The translations under genes were made by a program, and so were the position numbers. DNA of 64,000 nucleotides from contig NZ_FOZX01000003.1 of the NCBI RefSeq assembly GCF_900116135.1, positions 310,001-374,000 of the forward strand, given 5' to 3'. Below the pieces are notes generated by a model. It saw only the letters and a program-made list of their open reading frames with translations, was not told the DNA's origin and searched no databases. The stretch comes from Saccharopolyspora flava (GTDB lineage: Bacteria > Actinomycetota > Actinomycetes > Mycobacteriales > Pseudonocardiaceae). The stretch's first letter is position 1, and every line of letters begins with the position of its first letter. This document shows positions 12,301 through 21,794 of this stretch, piece after piece.

Positions 12301-15300
12301 GGAAGCGGTCGTACAACTCCCTGCCCATGCCGAGGCGTTGGGAGCCTTGGCCTGCGAAGAGGACTGCGAGGGTGCGGTGTGTGGCGGTGTCTCGGATTTC
12401 GCCGGAGGGGAGGTGGACTGCTCGGTGGTCGAAGGTGGAGCGGGAGGTGGCCAGGGAGTGTCCGATGTCGAGGGCTGTGTGGTCGAGGGCGTTGAGGTGG
12501 GTGATCTGGTCGTCGAGGGCGGTTTCGGTCTTGGCTGAGATGGGCCACGGGATGACGGCCGGGTCGATCTCGGGGGTTTCGGCCGGGACGTGCTGGTCGG
12601 GGGCTTGTTCGACGATCACGTGGGCGTTGGTGCCGCCGATGCCGAACGACGAGACGCCCGCGCGGCGCGGGCGACCCGTGTCGGGCCAGTCGACCGCGTC
12701 GTGGAGCAGTTCGACCGCGCCGGAGCCCCAGGTGACGTGGCCGGACGGGGTGTCGGCGTGCAGCGTGCGCGGGGCGATGCCGTGGCGCAGTGCCATCACC
12801 ATCTTGATGACCCCGGCGGCACCGGCCGCGGCCTGGGTGTGCCCGAGGTTGGACTTCACCGAGCCCAGGAGCAGCGGCCGCTCCCGGTCCTGACCGTAGG
12901 TCGCCAGCAGCGCCTGCGCCTCGATCGGATCACCCAAAGTCGTTCCAGTGCCATGCCCCTCAACCACATCAACATCCGAAGTGGACAGACCAGCACCGGC
13001 CAGGGCCTGCCGGATGACCCGCTGCTGCGACGGGCCGTTCGGCGCGGTCAGGCCGTTCGAGGCGCCGTCGGAGTTCACCGCCGATCCGCGCAGCAGCGCC
13101 AGCACGCGATGGCCGTTGCGGCGGGCGTCGGACAGGCGCTCCAGCACCAGCACGCCGGCACCCTCGGACCAGCCGACGCCGTCGGCGTCGTCGGAGTAGG
13201 ACTTGCAGCGGCCGTCCGGGGCCAGACCGCCCTGCTTGGTGAACTCGACGAACGTCGACGGCGTCGACATCACCGTCGCCCCACCGGCCAGCGCCAGCGA
13301 GCACTCCCCCTGCCGCAACGACTGCGCCGCCCAGTGCATCGACACCAGCGACGACGAGCACGCCGTGTCCACCGTGACCGCAGGGCCTTCGACGCCGAGC
13401 GCGTAGGCGACGCGGCCGGACGCGACGCTGCCCGCGGTCCCGGTGGTCCAGTAGCCCTCGGTGCCCTCGGGCGCGTCGGCGAGACCGGTGCCGTAGTCGT
13501 GGTACATGACGCCGGTGAACACGCCCGCGTCTCGGCCGCGCAGCGTCGTCGGGTCGATGCCGGAGCGCTCCAGGGCCTCCCACGACACCTCCAGCAACAA
13601 CCGCTGCTGCGGGTCCATCGCCAACGCCTCGCGGGGTGAGATGCCGAAGAACGCGGCGTCGAAATCGGCTGCGTCGTGCAGGAATCCGCCGTGCCGGGTC
13701 GCGCTGGTGCCGGGATCGCCCGGCTCGCCGAACAGCTTCGCCAGGTTCCAGCCGCGGTCGGCGGGGAACGGCGACAGCACGTCGTCGCCGTCGGCGACCA
13801 GCTGCCAGAGCTGCTCGGGCGAGCGCACGTCACCGGGGAAGCGGCAGCCCATGCCGATGATCGCGATCGGCTCGCCCGGGTCCTGGCGCGGCGCGGCGAG
13901 AGCCGGGGCCGGGGTCCGCTCGCCGAGCAGTTCGGCGCGCAGGTGGCGGGCCAGCGCGTCCGGGGTCGGGTGGTCGAACGCCACCGGGGCGGGCAGGTCC
14001 AGGCCGGTGACGGCCGTCAGCCGGTTGCGCAACGCCACCGCGCTCACCGAGGTCAACCCGAGCTCGCGGAACGCGCTCCGGGCCGCCGCGGCGCTCAGCG
14101 CGTCGAGCCCGAGGGCCTGCGCGACCTCGGCGCGCACCAGCTCCAGCAGCGACGACTCCTGCTCCTGCGGCGTCAGGCCGGTCAACCGCCGCCGCAGCTC
14201 GGCGGCCGCCGCCTCGTCCGCCTCGGTCACGCGCGCGGCGCTCTCGACCAGCTCGCTGGAGAACGACTCGCGGTCGGCGAGCAGGCGGGTCGGCAGGTCG
14301 CGCAGCAGGTGCCGGGTGACCTTGCCGGAAGCCGTCCGGGGGATGCGCTCGGTCTCGTAGATCCGCTCGGGGATCTTGAAGCTCGACAGCCGCTCCCGGC
14401 ACACCGCGAACAGCGCCTCGACGTCGACGCCGGTCTCGCGCGGGACGACGTAGGCCACCGGCACCTCGCCGAGCACCTCGTGCGGTTCGCCCGCCGCGGC
14501 CACGTCGGCGACGCCCGGGGCGTCCCGCAGCGCGTCCTCCACCTCGCCGGGGTGGATGTTCTCCCCGCCCCGGTTGATCAGCTCCTTCACCCGGCCGGTG
14601 ATGGTCAGGTAACCGGCCTCGTCCTGCCTGGCCAGGTCACCGGTGCGGTACCAGCCTCCCGGCAGCGCGGCGGCGGTCGCCTCCGGCGCGTTGTGGTAGC
14701 CGACCATGAGGTTCGGGCCGCGCACCCACACCTCGCCCTCCGCTCCGGGGGCGACGTCGCGGGCGCTGTCCGGGTCGACCAGCCGCAGCGCCAGACCGGG
14801 CACCGGCAGGCCGCAGGACCCGTCGACCCGGGTGCCGTGCTGCCAGTTCACCGCCATCAGACCGCAGGTCTCGGTGCTGCCGTAGCCGTCCAGCAGCGGG
14901 ACGCCGAAGGTCTCCTCGAAGGCGGTGCGCAGCGAGGCCGGGCACACCGAACCCGCCGTCAGGCAGCGCCGCAGGCCGCTCATGTCGACGTCGTGGCGCC
15001 GCGCGGCCTCCAGCAGGTGGTGGTACATCGCGGGCACGCCGGTGAGGAACGTGTAGGTGTCGTCCTGGAACGCGCGCAGCACCTCCTCGCCGGAGAAGCC
15101 GTCCAGCACGCGGCAGGTGGCGCCGACCGCGGTCACGCCGATCACGCACAGCACGTGCGCGAGGCTGTGGTGCAGCGGCAGCGGCCACAGCACCCGGTCC
15201 TCGCCGGACAGGCCGACGATCGGGGCGTAGCAGGCCGCCACCGACCACAGGCAGCTGCGCTGCGTCGACAGCACGCCCTTGGGCTTGCCGGTGGTGCCGG

Positions 15301-15823
15301 AGGTGTAGAGCATCCAGGCGACGTCGTCGAGGTCCTGGTCGTCGCGGGCGGGCTGGGCGGGTTCGGCGGCCATCAGGTCCGCGTAGCGGGTGGCCGGGGT
15401 GCCCTCGGGCAGCGGGTCGTCGCCGGTGACCACGATCCGCAGGTGCGGGCGTTCCCGCTGCAGCGCCACGACCTGGTCCAGCCGGCCGCGGTCGGTGATC
15501 ACCACGCGGGCGCCGCTGTCGTCGAGGACGTAGGCCAGCTCGGCGTCGGCCGAGTTCGGGTTGAACGGCAGCGCGACGCCGCTCGCGCGGATCACCGCGA
15601 GGTAGGCCTCCAGCGTCTCCACCGAGTTGCCGAGGTAGATCATCGCCCGGTCGCCGCGATCCAGCCGGTCCGCCAGGTGACCCGCGAGCCGGGCGGTGCG
15701 CCGCTCGTACTCGGCGTAGGTGAGGTCCCGCCGGTGGTCGCTGAACGCGATCTTGTCCGGCGTCCGCTCGGCGTGCTCCCGCAGCAGCTCGGACAGCGGC
15801 CGGATGAGTTCGGTACGTAACAC
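9386..15823 (-). CDS. Loading PKS: acyl-AMP ligase-ACP, then KS-AT-KR-ACP
   Basis: This 2,145-residue protein starts the assembly line. The N-terminal acyl-AMP ligase (about residues 1-515) should activate a free carboxylic acid and pass it to the first ACP. One extension module then adds a malonyl unit and reduces it to a hydroxyl. I chose the GTG at 15823 because GAGGGAG lies 10 bp upstream and the protein then begins directly at the ligase fold ([14 protein letters not shown]). The next codon is TTA, the rare leucine codon that in streptomycetes makes translation depend on the bldA tRNA. An alternative ATG at 15931 adds 36 unconvincing Arg-rich residues. The C-terminus has a docking region ending in [15 protein letters not shown], and the next PKS starts 37 bp downstream. 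The starter acid is not identifiable; no starter-synthesis gene is in the window. Confidence 0.94.
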   Translation of the reverse strand: MLRTELIRPLSELLREHAERTPDKIAFSDHRRDLTYAEYERRTARLAGHLADRLDRGDRAMIYLGNSVETLEAYLAVIRASGVALPFNPNSADAELAYVLDDSGARVVITDRGRLDQVVALQRERPHLRIVVTGDDPLPEGTPATRYADLMAAEPAQPARDDQDLDDVAWMLYTSGTTGKPKGVLSTQRSCLWSVAACYAPIVGLSGEDRVLWPLPLHHSLAHVLCVIGVTAVGATCRVLDGFSGEEVLRAFQDDTYTFLTGVPAMYHHLLEAARRHDVDMSGLRRCLTAGSVCPASLRTAFEETFGVPLLDGYGSTETCGLMAVNWQHGTRVDGSCGLPVPGLALRLVDPDSARDVAPGAEGEVWVRGPNLMVGYHNAPEATAAALPGGWYRTGDLARQDEAGYLTITGRVKELINRGGENIHPGEVEDALRDAPGVADVAAAGEPHEVLGEVPVAYVVPRETGVDVEALFAVCRERLSSFKIPERIYETERIPRTASGKVTRHLLRDLPTRLLADRESFSSELVESAARVTEADEAAAAELRRRLTGLTPQEQESSLLELVRAEVAQALGLDALSAAAARSAFRELGLTSVSAVALRNRLTAVTGLDLPAPVAFDHPTPDALARHLRAELLGERTPAPALAAPRQDPGEPIAIIGMGCRFPGDVRSPEQLWQLVADGDDVLSPFPADRGWNLAKLFGEPGDPGTSATRHGGFLHDAADFDAAFFGISPREALAMDPQQRLLLEVSWEALERSGIDPTTLRGRDAGVFTGVMYHDYGTGLADAPEGTEGYWTTGTAGSVASGRVAYALGVEGPAVTVDTACSSSLVSMHWAAQSLRQGECSLALAGGATVMSTPSTFVEFTKQGGLAPDGRCKSYSDDADGVGWSEGAGVLVLERLSDARRNGHRVLALLRGSAVNSDGASNGLTAPNGPSQQRVIRQALAGAGLSTSDVDVVEGHGTGTTLGDPIEAQALLATYGQDRERPLLLGSVKSNLGHTQAAAGAAGVIKMVMALRHGIAPRTLHADTPSGHVTWGSGAVELLHDAVDWPDTGRPRRAGVSSFGIGGTNAHVIVEQAPDQHVPAETPEIDPAVIPWPISAKTETALDDQITHLNALDHTALDIGHSLATSRSTFDHRAVHLPSGEIRDTATHRTLAVLFAGQGSQRLGMGRELYDRFPVFADALDEVLSHLDPSVREVMWGEDQEALNQTGVAQPALFAIEVAQFRLAESFGLNPDYVAGHSIGEVAAAHVARVLSLEDACTLITARARLMQALPSGGVMVAVRASESDVLPYLSGDLPEVKNSQIRGDEYRSIRPAENSGIRPHENGNSRTGVISLAAVNGPESVVLAGDEDAVMAVAGQWKSRNLLVSHAFHSALMDPMLDDFREAISGLSLRTPTTPIAVDGDVTSPEFWVQHVRNTVRFGETVRTLGERGVNAFLELGPDGTLSAMAADSAPEGAVLVPAQRKDRDGETALVEALARLHVSGVDVDWTPCFTGTGARLVDLPTYPFQRERYWPEQLAANITDDWCYQETWTRLTHRPATPDGQWLIATPTELATDPWASAIADALGDDAVRLPVEPGTRRDDLAKRLTDLPAAPAGVIALGDEIECAVLLQALGDAGVDARVWAVTRGAVSVADDDPVRDSTYAGVWGLGRVAALELPGRWGGLIDLPDELDARSAELLTGVLAGTEDQVAIRTAGAFARRLAPAPRSHRADTAPPSGTVLITGGTGSLGTHLAHDLAERGADALVLLSRRGPDAPGATELAEQLEERGVRVRIEACDAADRDALSAVLDGIDDLTGVVHAAGVVDDGVLDQLTPERFGEVFESKVDSALLLDELTRDRDLDFFVLFSSLAGSIGNAGQANYAAANAVLDAVARQRRAEGLPATSIAWGAWAGTGAAADDAIADRLRRRGVLPMEPDLALDALWRAVADDRTALTVAHLDWPLFAPHFTAVRPSPLLSGVEAARRALAGTETAVFVDELAGLPRSDRGPAVLELVRTEAATVLGHPSPTAIGVDNAFRDLGFDSLTSLEMRDRLRKATGVALPSALLFDYPTPRAVADHLLANLDVEDTAEVGSALSEFERFHTALRASTDDVDEIKRRLEDTLAWLRERGQSSTGGRPSEDDIKSMPVDELLNSIDNGLLDLS
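9600..13880 (-). other. PKS module 1: KS-AT-KR-ACP
   Basis: KS Cys (DTACSSS) is near residue 821. AT GHSIGE is near 1238 and HAFH near 1369, malonyl type; the AT insert lies at residues 1298-1331. KR GGTGSLG is near 1721, with VDD and catalytic YAAAN near 1863, B-type. The ACP Ser is near 2023. There is no DH: the segment between AT and KR is a KR structural subdomain. Product: a beta-hydroxy unit. Confidence 0.92.
11833..11932 (-). repeat. 100-bp in-frame AT insert, copy 3
   Basis: Copy in the module 1 AT of the loading PKS (residues about 1298-1331). Length and internal inverted repeat are the same as in the other copies. Confidence 0.95.
13905..15823 (-). other. Loading didomain: acyl-AMP ligase and ACP
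   Basis: The adenylating domain shows the P-loop-like [11 protein letters not shown] near residues 173-183, GYGSTETCG near 312, the hinge region [18 protein letters not shown] and the C-terminal lysine motif PRTASGK near 501. The following ACP has the modification serine near 589 in [10 protein letters not shown], a departure from the usual LGFDSL. There is no KS or AT before it, so the starter is a free acid activated with ATP rather than a CoA ester. Family knowledge: similar ligase loaders select aromatic or cyclic acids, or short fatty acids. Confidence 0.9.
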
Positions 15824-16088
15824 GACGACGACGCTCCCTCGTCCAGTGGCTGATCGGGTCGGCCGCCGCTCGGGCCGTCGGACCGGCCACGCGAACCGGG
15901 ACGCCTCGGCACCGGACGACGTCGCTTGCAACCAGCCGCGACGCTAGTCCGAGGGGTAGTGAGAATTTCCCTAGCAAGCACCAGGTCCGCGCCGGCGGGA
16001 GTTCCAGGACTGGGAGTTCCCCGAGTGTTCTGCGCCTACCGTTGACTCCGCAACGCCGTCCGCGCCACCGACTTCGAGCGGAAGTGAG
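15824..16088. promoter_or_regulatory. Divergent promoter region between loading PKS and tailoring block
   Basis: A 265-bp gap between divergent genes with no ORF of its own. Toward the plus strand, CCTACCGT at 16035-16042 could be a -10 region, preceded by GGGAGTTCC at 16012-16020; a second GGGAGTTCC sits at 15997-16005. Toward the minus strand, CTAGCGT (complement of 15941-15947) and TTCTCACTA (complement of 15957-15965) are candidate elements. CTAnCGT also occurs upstream of the gene at 18808. GCTAG and CTAGC at about 15943 and 15971 form a short inverted repeat. Boundaries of the actual promoters are inferred. Confidence 0.45.
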
Positions 16089-17750
16089 ATGTCGATCCCA
16101 GCTGAGTCCCCCAGTTCCGACCGCGGTGCCGACGCGGACGTGGTGATCGTCGGCTGCGGTCCGGTGGGGCTGACCCTCGCCCTGCTGCTCGCGCACCGCG
16201 GGTGGCGGGTGGCGGTGCTGGAGCGCTACGCCGAGCAGTACCCGTTCCCCCGGGTCGTCACGATCGACGGCGAGACCTCCAGGAACTTCGCCGCCGCCGG
16301 GATCGGCGACCAGCTGCACGATCTCGGCGAGCCGATGGGCGTCTACGAGTTCCGCAACGCGGCGGGCGAGGTGCTGCTCAGCTTCGACGCGCCCTACCGC
16401 CCCGGCCACCAGGGGTGGCCGAAAGCCGCTGTCATGCACCAGCCTTCGTACGAGGCGGCGTTGCGGACGCACGCCGAGACGCTGCCGAACCTGAGGATGC
16501 TCTACGGCCACGAGGTCGAGGACCTGACCGATCACGGTGACCACGTCGAGGTCCGCGCGTCCGGCCCGGCGCTCGCCGACGGTCGCATCACCGGGACGTG
16601 GCTGGTGGGCTGCGACGGCGCGAACAGCCTCGTCCGCGAGCGCATCGGCGCGCAGGTCGACGACTTCGGGTTCTCCCAGGACTGGCTGCTGTGCGACGTC
16701 GTGTTCCACGAGCCGCGCGAGTTCCACCCCACCGACGTGCAGATCTGCGATCCGGCGCGGCCGACGACGATCGTCGCCAGCGGGCGCGGTCACCGCCGCT
16801 GGGAGTTCATGCTGCTGCCGGGCGAGACCGTCGAGGAGTTCAGCACCGAGGAAGCCCTGTGGCGGCTGCTCGAACCGCACGGCGTGTCCCCGGAGAACGC
16901 GAAGCTGACCCGCAACATCGTCTACACCTTCGCCGCCGCCATGACCGACCGGTGGCGCAGCGGGCGGATGCTGCTGGCCGGGGACTCGGCGCACCTGATG
17001 CCGCCGTTCGCGGGCCAGGGCATGTGCTCGGGCGTGCGGGACGCGGCGAGCCTGGCGTGGCGACTGGACCTGGTCCTGCGCGGCCGGGCCGCCGAACGCC
17101 TGCTGGACGGCTACCCCGCCGAGCGCGCCAAGCAGGTCCGGCGCACCACCGACGCCTCGATCGAGATGGGCAAGCTGGTCTCCGAGCTCGACCCGGCCAA
17201 GGCCGCCGCCCGCGACGAGTACCTCATCGCCGCCCGCTCGGAGCAGGACCAGCCGGAGGCCGCCCCGCCGTCGTTCGCGCTGGAGGACGGGTTCCTGCGG
17301 CGGTCCCTCGGCCGCACCATCGCCGCACCCGCCGGGCAGCTCATGCCGCAGGGCCAGGTGGCGCGCGGCGACCGGCGCGGCCTGTTCGACGACGTGGTCG
17401 GCCGCGGCTTCGTGCTGCTGTCCTCCCTGGACCCGGGCGAAGAGCTCGACGAGGAGTCCCGCGCGTTCCTCGACGACCTCGGCGCGCACCTGGTGCGGGT
17501 GCTGCCGTTCGGGTCCGGCCCCAAGCACGCGGGACCGAACGAGGTCGTCGACGTCGGCAACACCTACCTGCCGTACCTCGCCGAGTCCCGGCAGGTCGCC
17601 GTGCTGGTGCGGCCGGACTTCTACGTCTTCGGCGGGGCGCGCGACCGCGCCGACCTCACCCGGCTGGTGCGCGAGCTGCGCGCCCAGATCACCGGGTCGC
17701 CGTCGCTCCAGCGCAGGCCGCTCGCGGCCCGGCGCGACCCGCGGCACTGA
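16089..17750 (+). CDS. FAD-dependent aromatic hydroxylase, MhpA-like
   Basis: A 553-residue class A flavoprotein monooxygenase that should use NAD(P)H, FAD and O2 to hydroxylate an aromatic or enolic substrate. The Rossmann motif VVIVGCGPVGLTLALLLA is at residues 18-35. The CDGANSLVR (DG) motif is near 175 and the GDSAHLMPPFAGQGM (GD) motif near 297. The overall pattern, including the long C-terminal thioredoxin-like extension, resembles 3-(3-hydroxyphenyl)propionate hydroxylases. The ATG at 16089 follows GGAAGTGAG. It is the first gene of a five-gene plus-strand tailoring run, divergent from the loading PKS. Its role is inferred to be oxidation of the starter-derived ring or the released polyketide; epoxidation or Baeyer-Villiger chemistry is also possible in this family. 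Confidence 0.88.
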   Translation: MSIPAESPSSDRGADADVVIVGCGPVGLTLALLLAHRGWRVAVLERYAEQYPFPRVVTIDGETSRNFAAAGIGDQLHDLGEPMGVYEFRNAAGEVLLSFDAPYRPGHQGWPKAAVMHQPSYEAALRTHAETLPNLRMLYGHEVEDLTDHGDHVEVRASGPALADGRITGTWLVGCDGANSLVRERIGAQVDDFGFSQDWLLCDVVFHEPREFHPTDVQICDPARPTTIVASGRGHRRWEFMLLPGETVEEFSTEEALWRLLEPHGVSPENAKLTRNIVYTFAAAMTDRWRSGRMLLAGDSAHLMPPFAGQGMCSGVRDAASLAWRLDLVLRGRAAERLLDGYPAERAKQVRRTTDASIEMGKLVSELDPAKAAARDEYLIAARSEQDQPEAAPPSFALEDGFLRRSLGRTIAAPAGQLMPQGQVARGDRRGLFDDVVGRGFVLLSSLDPGEELDEESRAFLDDLGAHLVRVLPFGSGPKHAGPNEVVDVGNTYLPYLAESRQVAVLVRPDFYVFGGARDRADLTRLVRELRAQITGSPSLQRRPLAARRDPRH

Positions 17751-17769
17751 CCAGAAAGGGCCGACCACC

Positions 17770-18726
17770 ATGTCGACGAGCACCCAGGACTCCGCGACGG
17801 CGGAGGACTTCAGCTCCGGATTCCGCAAGCTCAACGCCAAGCACGACTCCGGCCCGCCGCCGGAGCGGGTCAAGGGCGCGGTGTCGGAGATCTACAACGG
17901 CGTCGCCTCCTGGTCCACCCAGGGCGACTTCTGGAACTGGGGCCTGCACGACGACGAGGTGCTGCGCGAGATCCGGTCGCTCATCCCGGGTTTCGACGAC
18001 CACGGCACCGACGGGTTCTCCGAGCAGCTGTACTTCCAGGCGCTGCGCCGGATTCCGATCCCGCTGTCGGACTACGCGGGCAAGAAGGTCCTCGAAGTCG
18101 GGTGCGGTCTCGGCGAGGGCCTGAACTTCGTGTCGCGGGTCGTCGACGCCTCGCAGGTCGTCGGGCTCGACCTGTCGCAGGCCGCCACCGATCGCGCCAA
18201 CGCGCGGCTGTCCCGGGGCGAGCGGCTGCGCTTCGTGCAGGGCGACGCCGAGGACCTGCCCTTCGCCGACGGCGAGTTCGACGTGGTCCTCAACGTCGAG
18301 AGCTCCCACAACTACCCGGATCTCGGCGGGTTCCTGAACGAGGCCGCGCGGGTGCTCAAGCCCGGCGGGTACCTCTCGCACATCGACCTGTTCATCGACC
18401 AGTCCCACGAGCTGCTCACCCGGATCAAGCGGGAGGACGGGCCGCTGGAGTGGCTGGAGGACGTCGACGTGACCGAGCGGGTGCGCGCCGCGATCCGGAA
18501 ACGCCTGGCACCGGGCAGCTTCTACCGCCGGAACTTCTCCGCGAAGAAGCTGTCGGTCAAGACGCGGATCATGATGGGGCGCGGCGGAAGTCACCTCGCC
18601 GGAGCCGATTTCGTCGGCCATCGCGACGCTCTCGACCGGGTGCTGGAAGCAACCCGCATCCGGCCCCGGCGCGCCCAGCAGTCCTACCACAGCTACCGGC
18701 ACCACATCGCCCGCAAGAAGCCCTGA
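17770..18726 (+). CDS. SAM-dependent O-methyltransferase, Rv2952-like
   Basis: A 318-residue class I methyltransferase. The SAM-binding motif VLEVGCGLGEGLNFV is near residues 107-121, the acidic GLDLSQA follows, and VLNVESSHNYPD near 172 matches the pattern of mycobacterial phthiotriol and phenolphthiotriol methyltransferases (VLNVEASHCYP). That family O-methylates a hydroxyl on a finished polyketide chain, which fits a macrolide or polyol tailoring step. The gene lies 19 bp after the FAD hydroxylase with GAAAGGG upstream of its ATG, so the two are probably cotranscribed. The substrate position is unknown. Confidence 0.87.
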   Translation: MSTSTQDSATAEDFSSGFRKLNAKHDSGPPPERVKGAVSEIYNGVASWSTQGDFWNWGLHDDEVLREIRSLIPGFDDHGTDGFSEQLYFQALRRIPIPLSDYAGKKVLEVGCGLGEGLNFVSRVVDASQVVGLDLSQAATDRANARLSRGERLRFVQGDAEDLPFADGEFDVVLNVESSHNYPDLGGFLNEAARVLKPGGYLSHIDLFIDQSHELLTRIKREDGPLEWLEDVDVTERVRAAIRKRLAPGSFYRRNFSAKKLSVKTRIMMGRGGSHLAGADFVGHRDALDRVLEATRIRPRRAQQSYHSYRHHIARKKP

Positions 18727-18807
18727 TCGGCCGAAGCAGTGGGCGTTTCACTAACGCCCGCGCGCCTATCGTGACCTCGTCCGGCCCTTCCACGCCTTGG
18801 AGAAGTC
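18727..18807 (+). promoter_or_regulatory. Promoter region with operator-like inverted repeat
   Basis: This 81-bp gap contains a perfect inverted repeat GGGCGTT-TCACT-AACGCCC at 18741-18759, followed by CCTATCGT at 18765-18772. The latter matches the CCTACCGT upstream of the gene at 16089. The inverted repeat sits where a -35 region would be, as expected for a repressor or activator site. It suggests a second internal promoter in the tailoring block. No regulator gene is in the window. Confidence 0.5.
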
Positions 18808-19845
18808 TTGACGGACAACGCGAACGCGGTCAGCCAGCAGCCACTGCTCGATCTGACCACCGGATTCATGCGCTTCAAGACCTTCGCGGCCGCGGTGGAG
18901 CTGGAGGTGTTCACCCGCCTCGCCGGTGGCCGCGAGGTCACCGCCGAGGAGTTCGCCGCCGAGATCGGGCTGCAGCAGCGCCCGGCGGACATCCTGCTGC
19001 CCGCGCTGGTGGCGTTGGACCTGCTGGACAAGCGCGACGGGCGCTACCGGAACTCGGCGATGGCCGAGGAGTTCCTGGTCAAGGGAAAGCCGTACTTCTT
19101 CGGCGGTTTCGTGCAGTTCTACGACCGCGGGCTCTACCCCGGCTGGGAGCAGCTGGTGAACTCGCTGCGCACGAACCGGTCGATGTTCGTCGACCCCGAG
19201 CAGCAGCAGGAAACCGTCTTCGCCCCCAACGACTTCATGATGAACTTCTTCTGGGAGGCAATGCACGCGCTGGCCGGCTACACCGGCAAGGAGCTCGGCG
19301 CGGCCTACGACTTCAGCCGCCACCAGCGGCTCCTCGACGTCGGCGGCGGCTCGGGCGGCATCCCGATCGAGCTGTGCCGGCGGGTTCCGGGGCTGCGCGC
19401 GGGCGTGTACGAGCTGCCGCACGTGTGCACCGTGGTCGAGCGCAAGATCGCCGAGGCCGGGCTCACCGACGTCATCGACGCCGTGCCCGGTGACTTCACC
19501 ACCGACGAGACCCTGCCCGGTGGTTACGACGTCATGCTGCTCAGCCAGGTCCTGCACTGCGGCGACGAGAAGACCAACCGGGAACTGCTGGACAAGTGCT
19601 TCGCCGCGCTCGAACCCGGAGGTGCCGTGCTCATCTGCGAGCTGCTGCTCGACCCCGACCGCACCGGCCCCGCCAACGCCGCGGTGATGGGGTTGAACAT
19701 GCTGGTCAGCCACCCGGGCGGGCAGAACTACTCGGAAGCCGAGTACCAGGACTGGCTGGCCGACGCCGGTTTCGCCGACCTCGAGGTCATCCGCATCGAC
19801 GCCGCGGGAGCCGACGGCGCCGTCATCGGCCGCAAACCCCGTTGA
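18808..19845 (+). CDS. O-methyltransferase, COMT / acetylserotonin type
   Basis: A 345-residue two-domain O-methyltransferase: an N-terminal winged-helix dimerisation region (about 1-110), then a SAM domain with LLDVGGGSGGIPIEL near 175 and PGDFTTDETLPGGYDV. The catalytic His is in LSQVLHCGDE near 248; the usual Trp after it (LHxWxDE) is replaced by Gly. This family typically methylates phenolic or enolic hydroxyls, in line with aromatic hydroxylases on either side. The start is a TTG at 18808, placed 5 bp after GGAG; no in-frame ATG fits better. A palindromic repeat follows the stop. Confidence 0.88.
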   Translation: MTDNANAVSQQPLLDLTTGFMRFKTFAAAVELEVFTRLAGGREVTAEEFAAEIGLQQRPADILLPALVALDLLDKRDGRYRNSAMAEEFLVKGKPYFFGGFVQFYDRGLYPGWEQLVNSLRTNRSMFVDPEQQQETVFAPNDFMMNFFWEAMHALAGYTGKELGAAYDFSRHQRLLDVGGGSGGIPIELCRRVPGLRAGVYELPHVCTVVERKIAEAGLTDVIDAVPGDFTTDETLPGGYDVMLLSQVLHCGDEKTNRELLDKCFAALEPGGAVLICELLLDPDRTGPANAAVMGLNMLVSHPGGQNYSEAEYQDWLADAGFADLEVIRIDAAGADGAVIGRKPR

Positions 19846-19848
19846 CCT

Positions 19849-19906
19849 GATTTCCATGGAAATCGGGACCCCGATTTCCATGGAAATCCCGACTTCCCTT
19901 GAAATC
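19849..19906. repeat. Perfect 40-bp hairpin of tandem palindromes, plus degenerate third unit
   Basis: Two copies of the 16-bp palindrome GATTTCCATGGAAATC (19849-19864 and 19873-19888) are joined by GGGACCCC. Together they make a perfect hairpin with 19-bp arms (GATTTCCATGGAAATCGGG and its complement) and a 2-nt loop. A degenerate third copy follows at 19891-19906. The stretch is AT-rich against its surroundings. It fills most of the 99-bp gap between the methyltransferase and the next FAD hydroxylase. It could act as a transcription attenuator or RNA-stability hairpin, or be a genome-wide palindromic repeat; there is no T-tract. Confidence 0.9.
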
Positions 19907-19944
19907 CGGTGCCGCAGCGGCGCGGGGCCGGGCAGGAGGAGAGC

Positions 19945-21777
19945 ATGACCGACCCCTGCGACGTGCCGGTGCTCATCGTCGGTGGTGGCGGCGCGGGACT
20001 GACCGCGTCGATCCTGCTGTCGCTGCAAGGAGTGGAATCGCTGCTGGTCAGCGCGGCGCCGACGACGTCGACGCAACCCAAGGCGCACGTGCTCCACCAG
20101 CGGACGATGGAGATCCTGCGCGACGCCGGGGTCGCCGACGCCGTCTACGAGCGGGGCACGCCGCCGCAGAACATGTCCTACGCGGGCTGGTACCTCGACG
20201 GCACCGATCACCCCCAGCGCGGGCGCTGCCTGGCGAAGGTGGAGCTGTGGGGCGCCGGCGGCGCGAACCCGGCGTGGCTGGCCGCCAGCGCCTGCCGCCC
20301 CGCGAACCTCCCGCAGATGCGCCTCGAACCGCTGCTCAAGCAGCGCGCCGACGAGCTCGCCCCGGACGGGGTCCGCTTCGGCCACGAGGTCACCGCGTTC
20401 GAGCAAAACGCCACCGGGGTGACCACCACGGTCCGCGACCGCGCCACCGACCGGACCTACCGGGTGCGCAGCAAGTGCCTGCTGGCCTGCGACGGCGGCC
20501 GGATGATCGGCCCGGCGCTGGGCATCGGCTCCGAAGGCGTGGACGACATCGCCCGCATGGTCTCGGTGCACCTGTCGGCCGACCTGTCCAAGTCGGTGTC
20601 GGACCCCGAGGTCCTGCTGCGCTGGCTGTGGCTGCCCGAGACCGGTGTCGGCGCAACGCTGCTGCCCGTCGGCCCCGACTCGTGGGGGCCGGACTCCGAG
20701 GAGTGGGTGGTGCACACCAGCCCGGTCACCGGCGACCTCGACGCCCCCGACGACGAGTCGGTGCTGGCGGAGGTGCGCCACATCCTCGGGCTCACCGAGC
20801 AGGAGATGACGGTGCACACCGTGTCCCGCTGGACGATGGGCGGCTCGGTGGCCGAGCGGTTCCGCGACGGCAGGATCTTCCTGCTCGGCGACGCCGCGCA
20901 CCGCTTCCCGCCCACCGGCGGCTACGGGCTGAACTCGGCGGTGCAGGACGCGCACAACCTCGCCTGGAAGCTGGCGGCCGTGGTCCACGGCGAGGCCGAC
21001 CCGGAACTGCTGGACAGCTACGAGGTCGAGCGCCGCAAGGTCACCGGCCGCACGGTCGGGCAGGCCGTCAACAACATCGTCAACCACCTGCAGGCGATCG
21101 AGACCGTCGGCATGGGCCCGGGCAGCGTCCCGGAGGAGAACTGGACGTCGCTGCACCGGTTGTGGAGCGGGCGGCCGGAGGACGCGTCGTTCCGCGCGCT
21201 GGTGCGCCGCGCCATCGCCAGCCAGTCGATGGAGTTCAACGCCCTCAACCTCGAATCCGGGTACACCTACGAGTCCGACGCGGTGATCCCCGACGGCACC
21301 CCGGAACCCTCCAACCCCGACCCGATCCGCCACTACCAGCCCGGCACCCGCCCCGGCCAGCCGCTGCCGCACGCGCAGCTGGAGGACGCCGACGGGCGGC
21401 GCTTCCCGATCATGGACCTGGTGCGGCCGGGCCGGTTCCTGCTCATCGCCGGCGAGGACGACCGCTGGACCGGCGCGGCCCGCGAGCTCGTCGAACGCTC
21501 CGAGCTGCCGCTGGACGCGGTGAGCATCGGCCACCTCGACGGCGACTACCAGGACCCGCGCTCGGCGTGGGTCGGGCACCGCGGCGTCACCGAGCGCGGG
21601 GCGGTGCTGGTCCGCCCGGACCGGTTCGTCGCCTGGCGCAGCCGCGACGCCGCAGAGGACCCGGTCGCGGAGCTGACCGCGGTGTTCACCCGGATCCTCG
21701 GCGGCACCGATCACCGCGAGACCCCCGGGGACCGTTCGGGTTCCGCTCCCCGCATCGCCACCCAAGGCACGTCCTGA
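19945..21777 (+). CDS. FAD-dependent phenol-type monooxygenase, TfdB-like
   Basis: A 610-residue flavoprotein hydroxylase. The dinucleotide motif VLIVGGGGAGLTASILLS starts near residue 8. LLACDGGRMIGPALG near 179 is the DG motif. GDAAHRFPPTGGYGLNSAVQDAHNLAWKL near 314 closely follows the pattern of 2,4-dichlorophenol and phenol 2-monooxygenases. The start is the ATG at 19945, preceded by AGGAGGAG; an upstream in-frame ATG at 19909 has no good ribosome site. It should insert oxygen next to an existing phenol or into an enol, so with the MhpA-like enzyme it hints at an aromatic ring in the product. It lies 17 bp before the next methyltransferase and is probably cotranscribed with it. Confidence 0.88.
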   Translation: MTDPCDVPVLIVGGGGAGLTASILLSLQGVESLLVSAAPTTSTQPKAHVLHQRTMEILRDAGVADAVYERGTPPQNMSYAGWYLDGTDHPQRGRCLAKVELWGAGGANPAWLAASACRPANLPQMRLEPLLKQRADELAPDGVRFGHEVTAFEQNATGVTTTVRDRATDRTYRVRSKCLLACDGGRMIGPALGIGSEGVDDIARMVSVHLSADLSKSVSDPEVLLRWLWLPETGVGATLLPVGPDSWGPDSEEWVVHTSPVTGDLDAPDDESVLAEVRHILGLTEQEMTVHTVSRWTMGGSVAERFRDGRIFLLGDAAHRFPPTGGYGLNSAVQDAHNLAWKLAAVVHGEADPELLDSYEVERRKVTGRTVGQAVNNIVNHLQAIETVGMGPGSVPEENWTSLHRLWSGRPEDASFRALVRRAIASQSMEFNALNLESGYTYESDAVIPDGTPEPSNPDPIRHYQPGTRPGQPLPHAQLEDADGRRFPIMDLVRPGRFLLIAGEDDRWTGAARELVERSELPLDAVSIGHLDGDYQDPRSAWVGHRGVTERGAVLVRPDRFVAWRSRDAAEDPVAELTAVFTRILGGTDHRETPGDRSGSAPRIATQGTS

Positions 21778-21794
21778 ACAGTTCTGAGGAGCCG

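Noticed and set aside
15824..15931. ATG at 15931 as start of the loading PKS
   Set aside because: It adds 36 Arg-rich residues with no match to the ligase fold and lacks a good ribosome site. The GTG at 15823 has GAGGGAG upstream.
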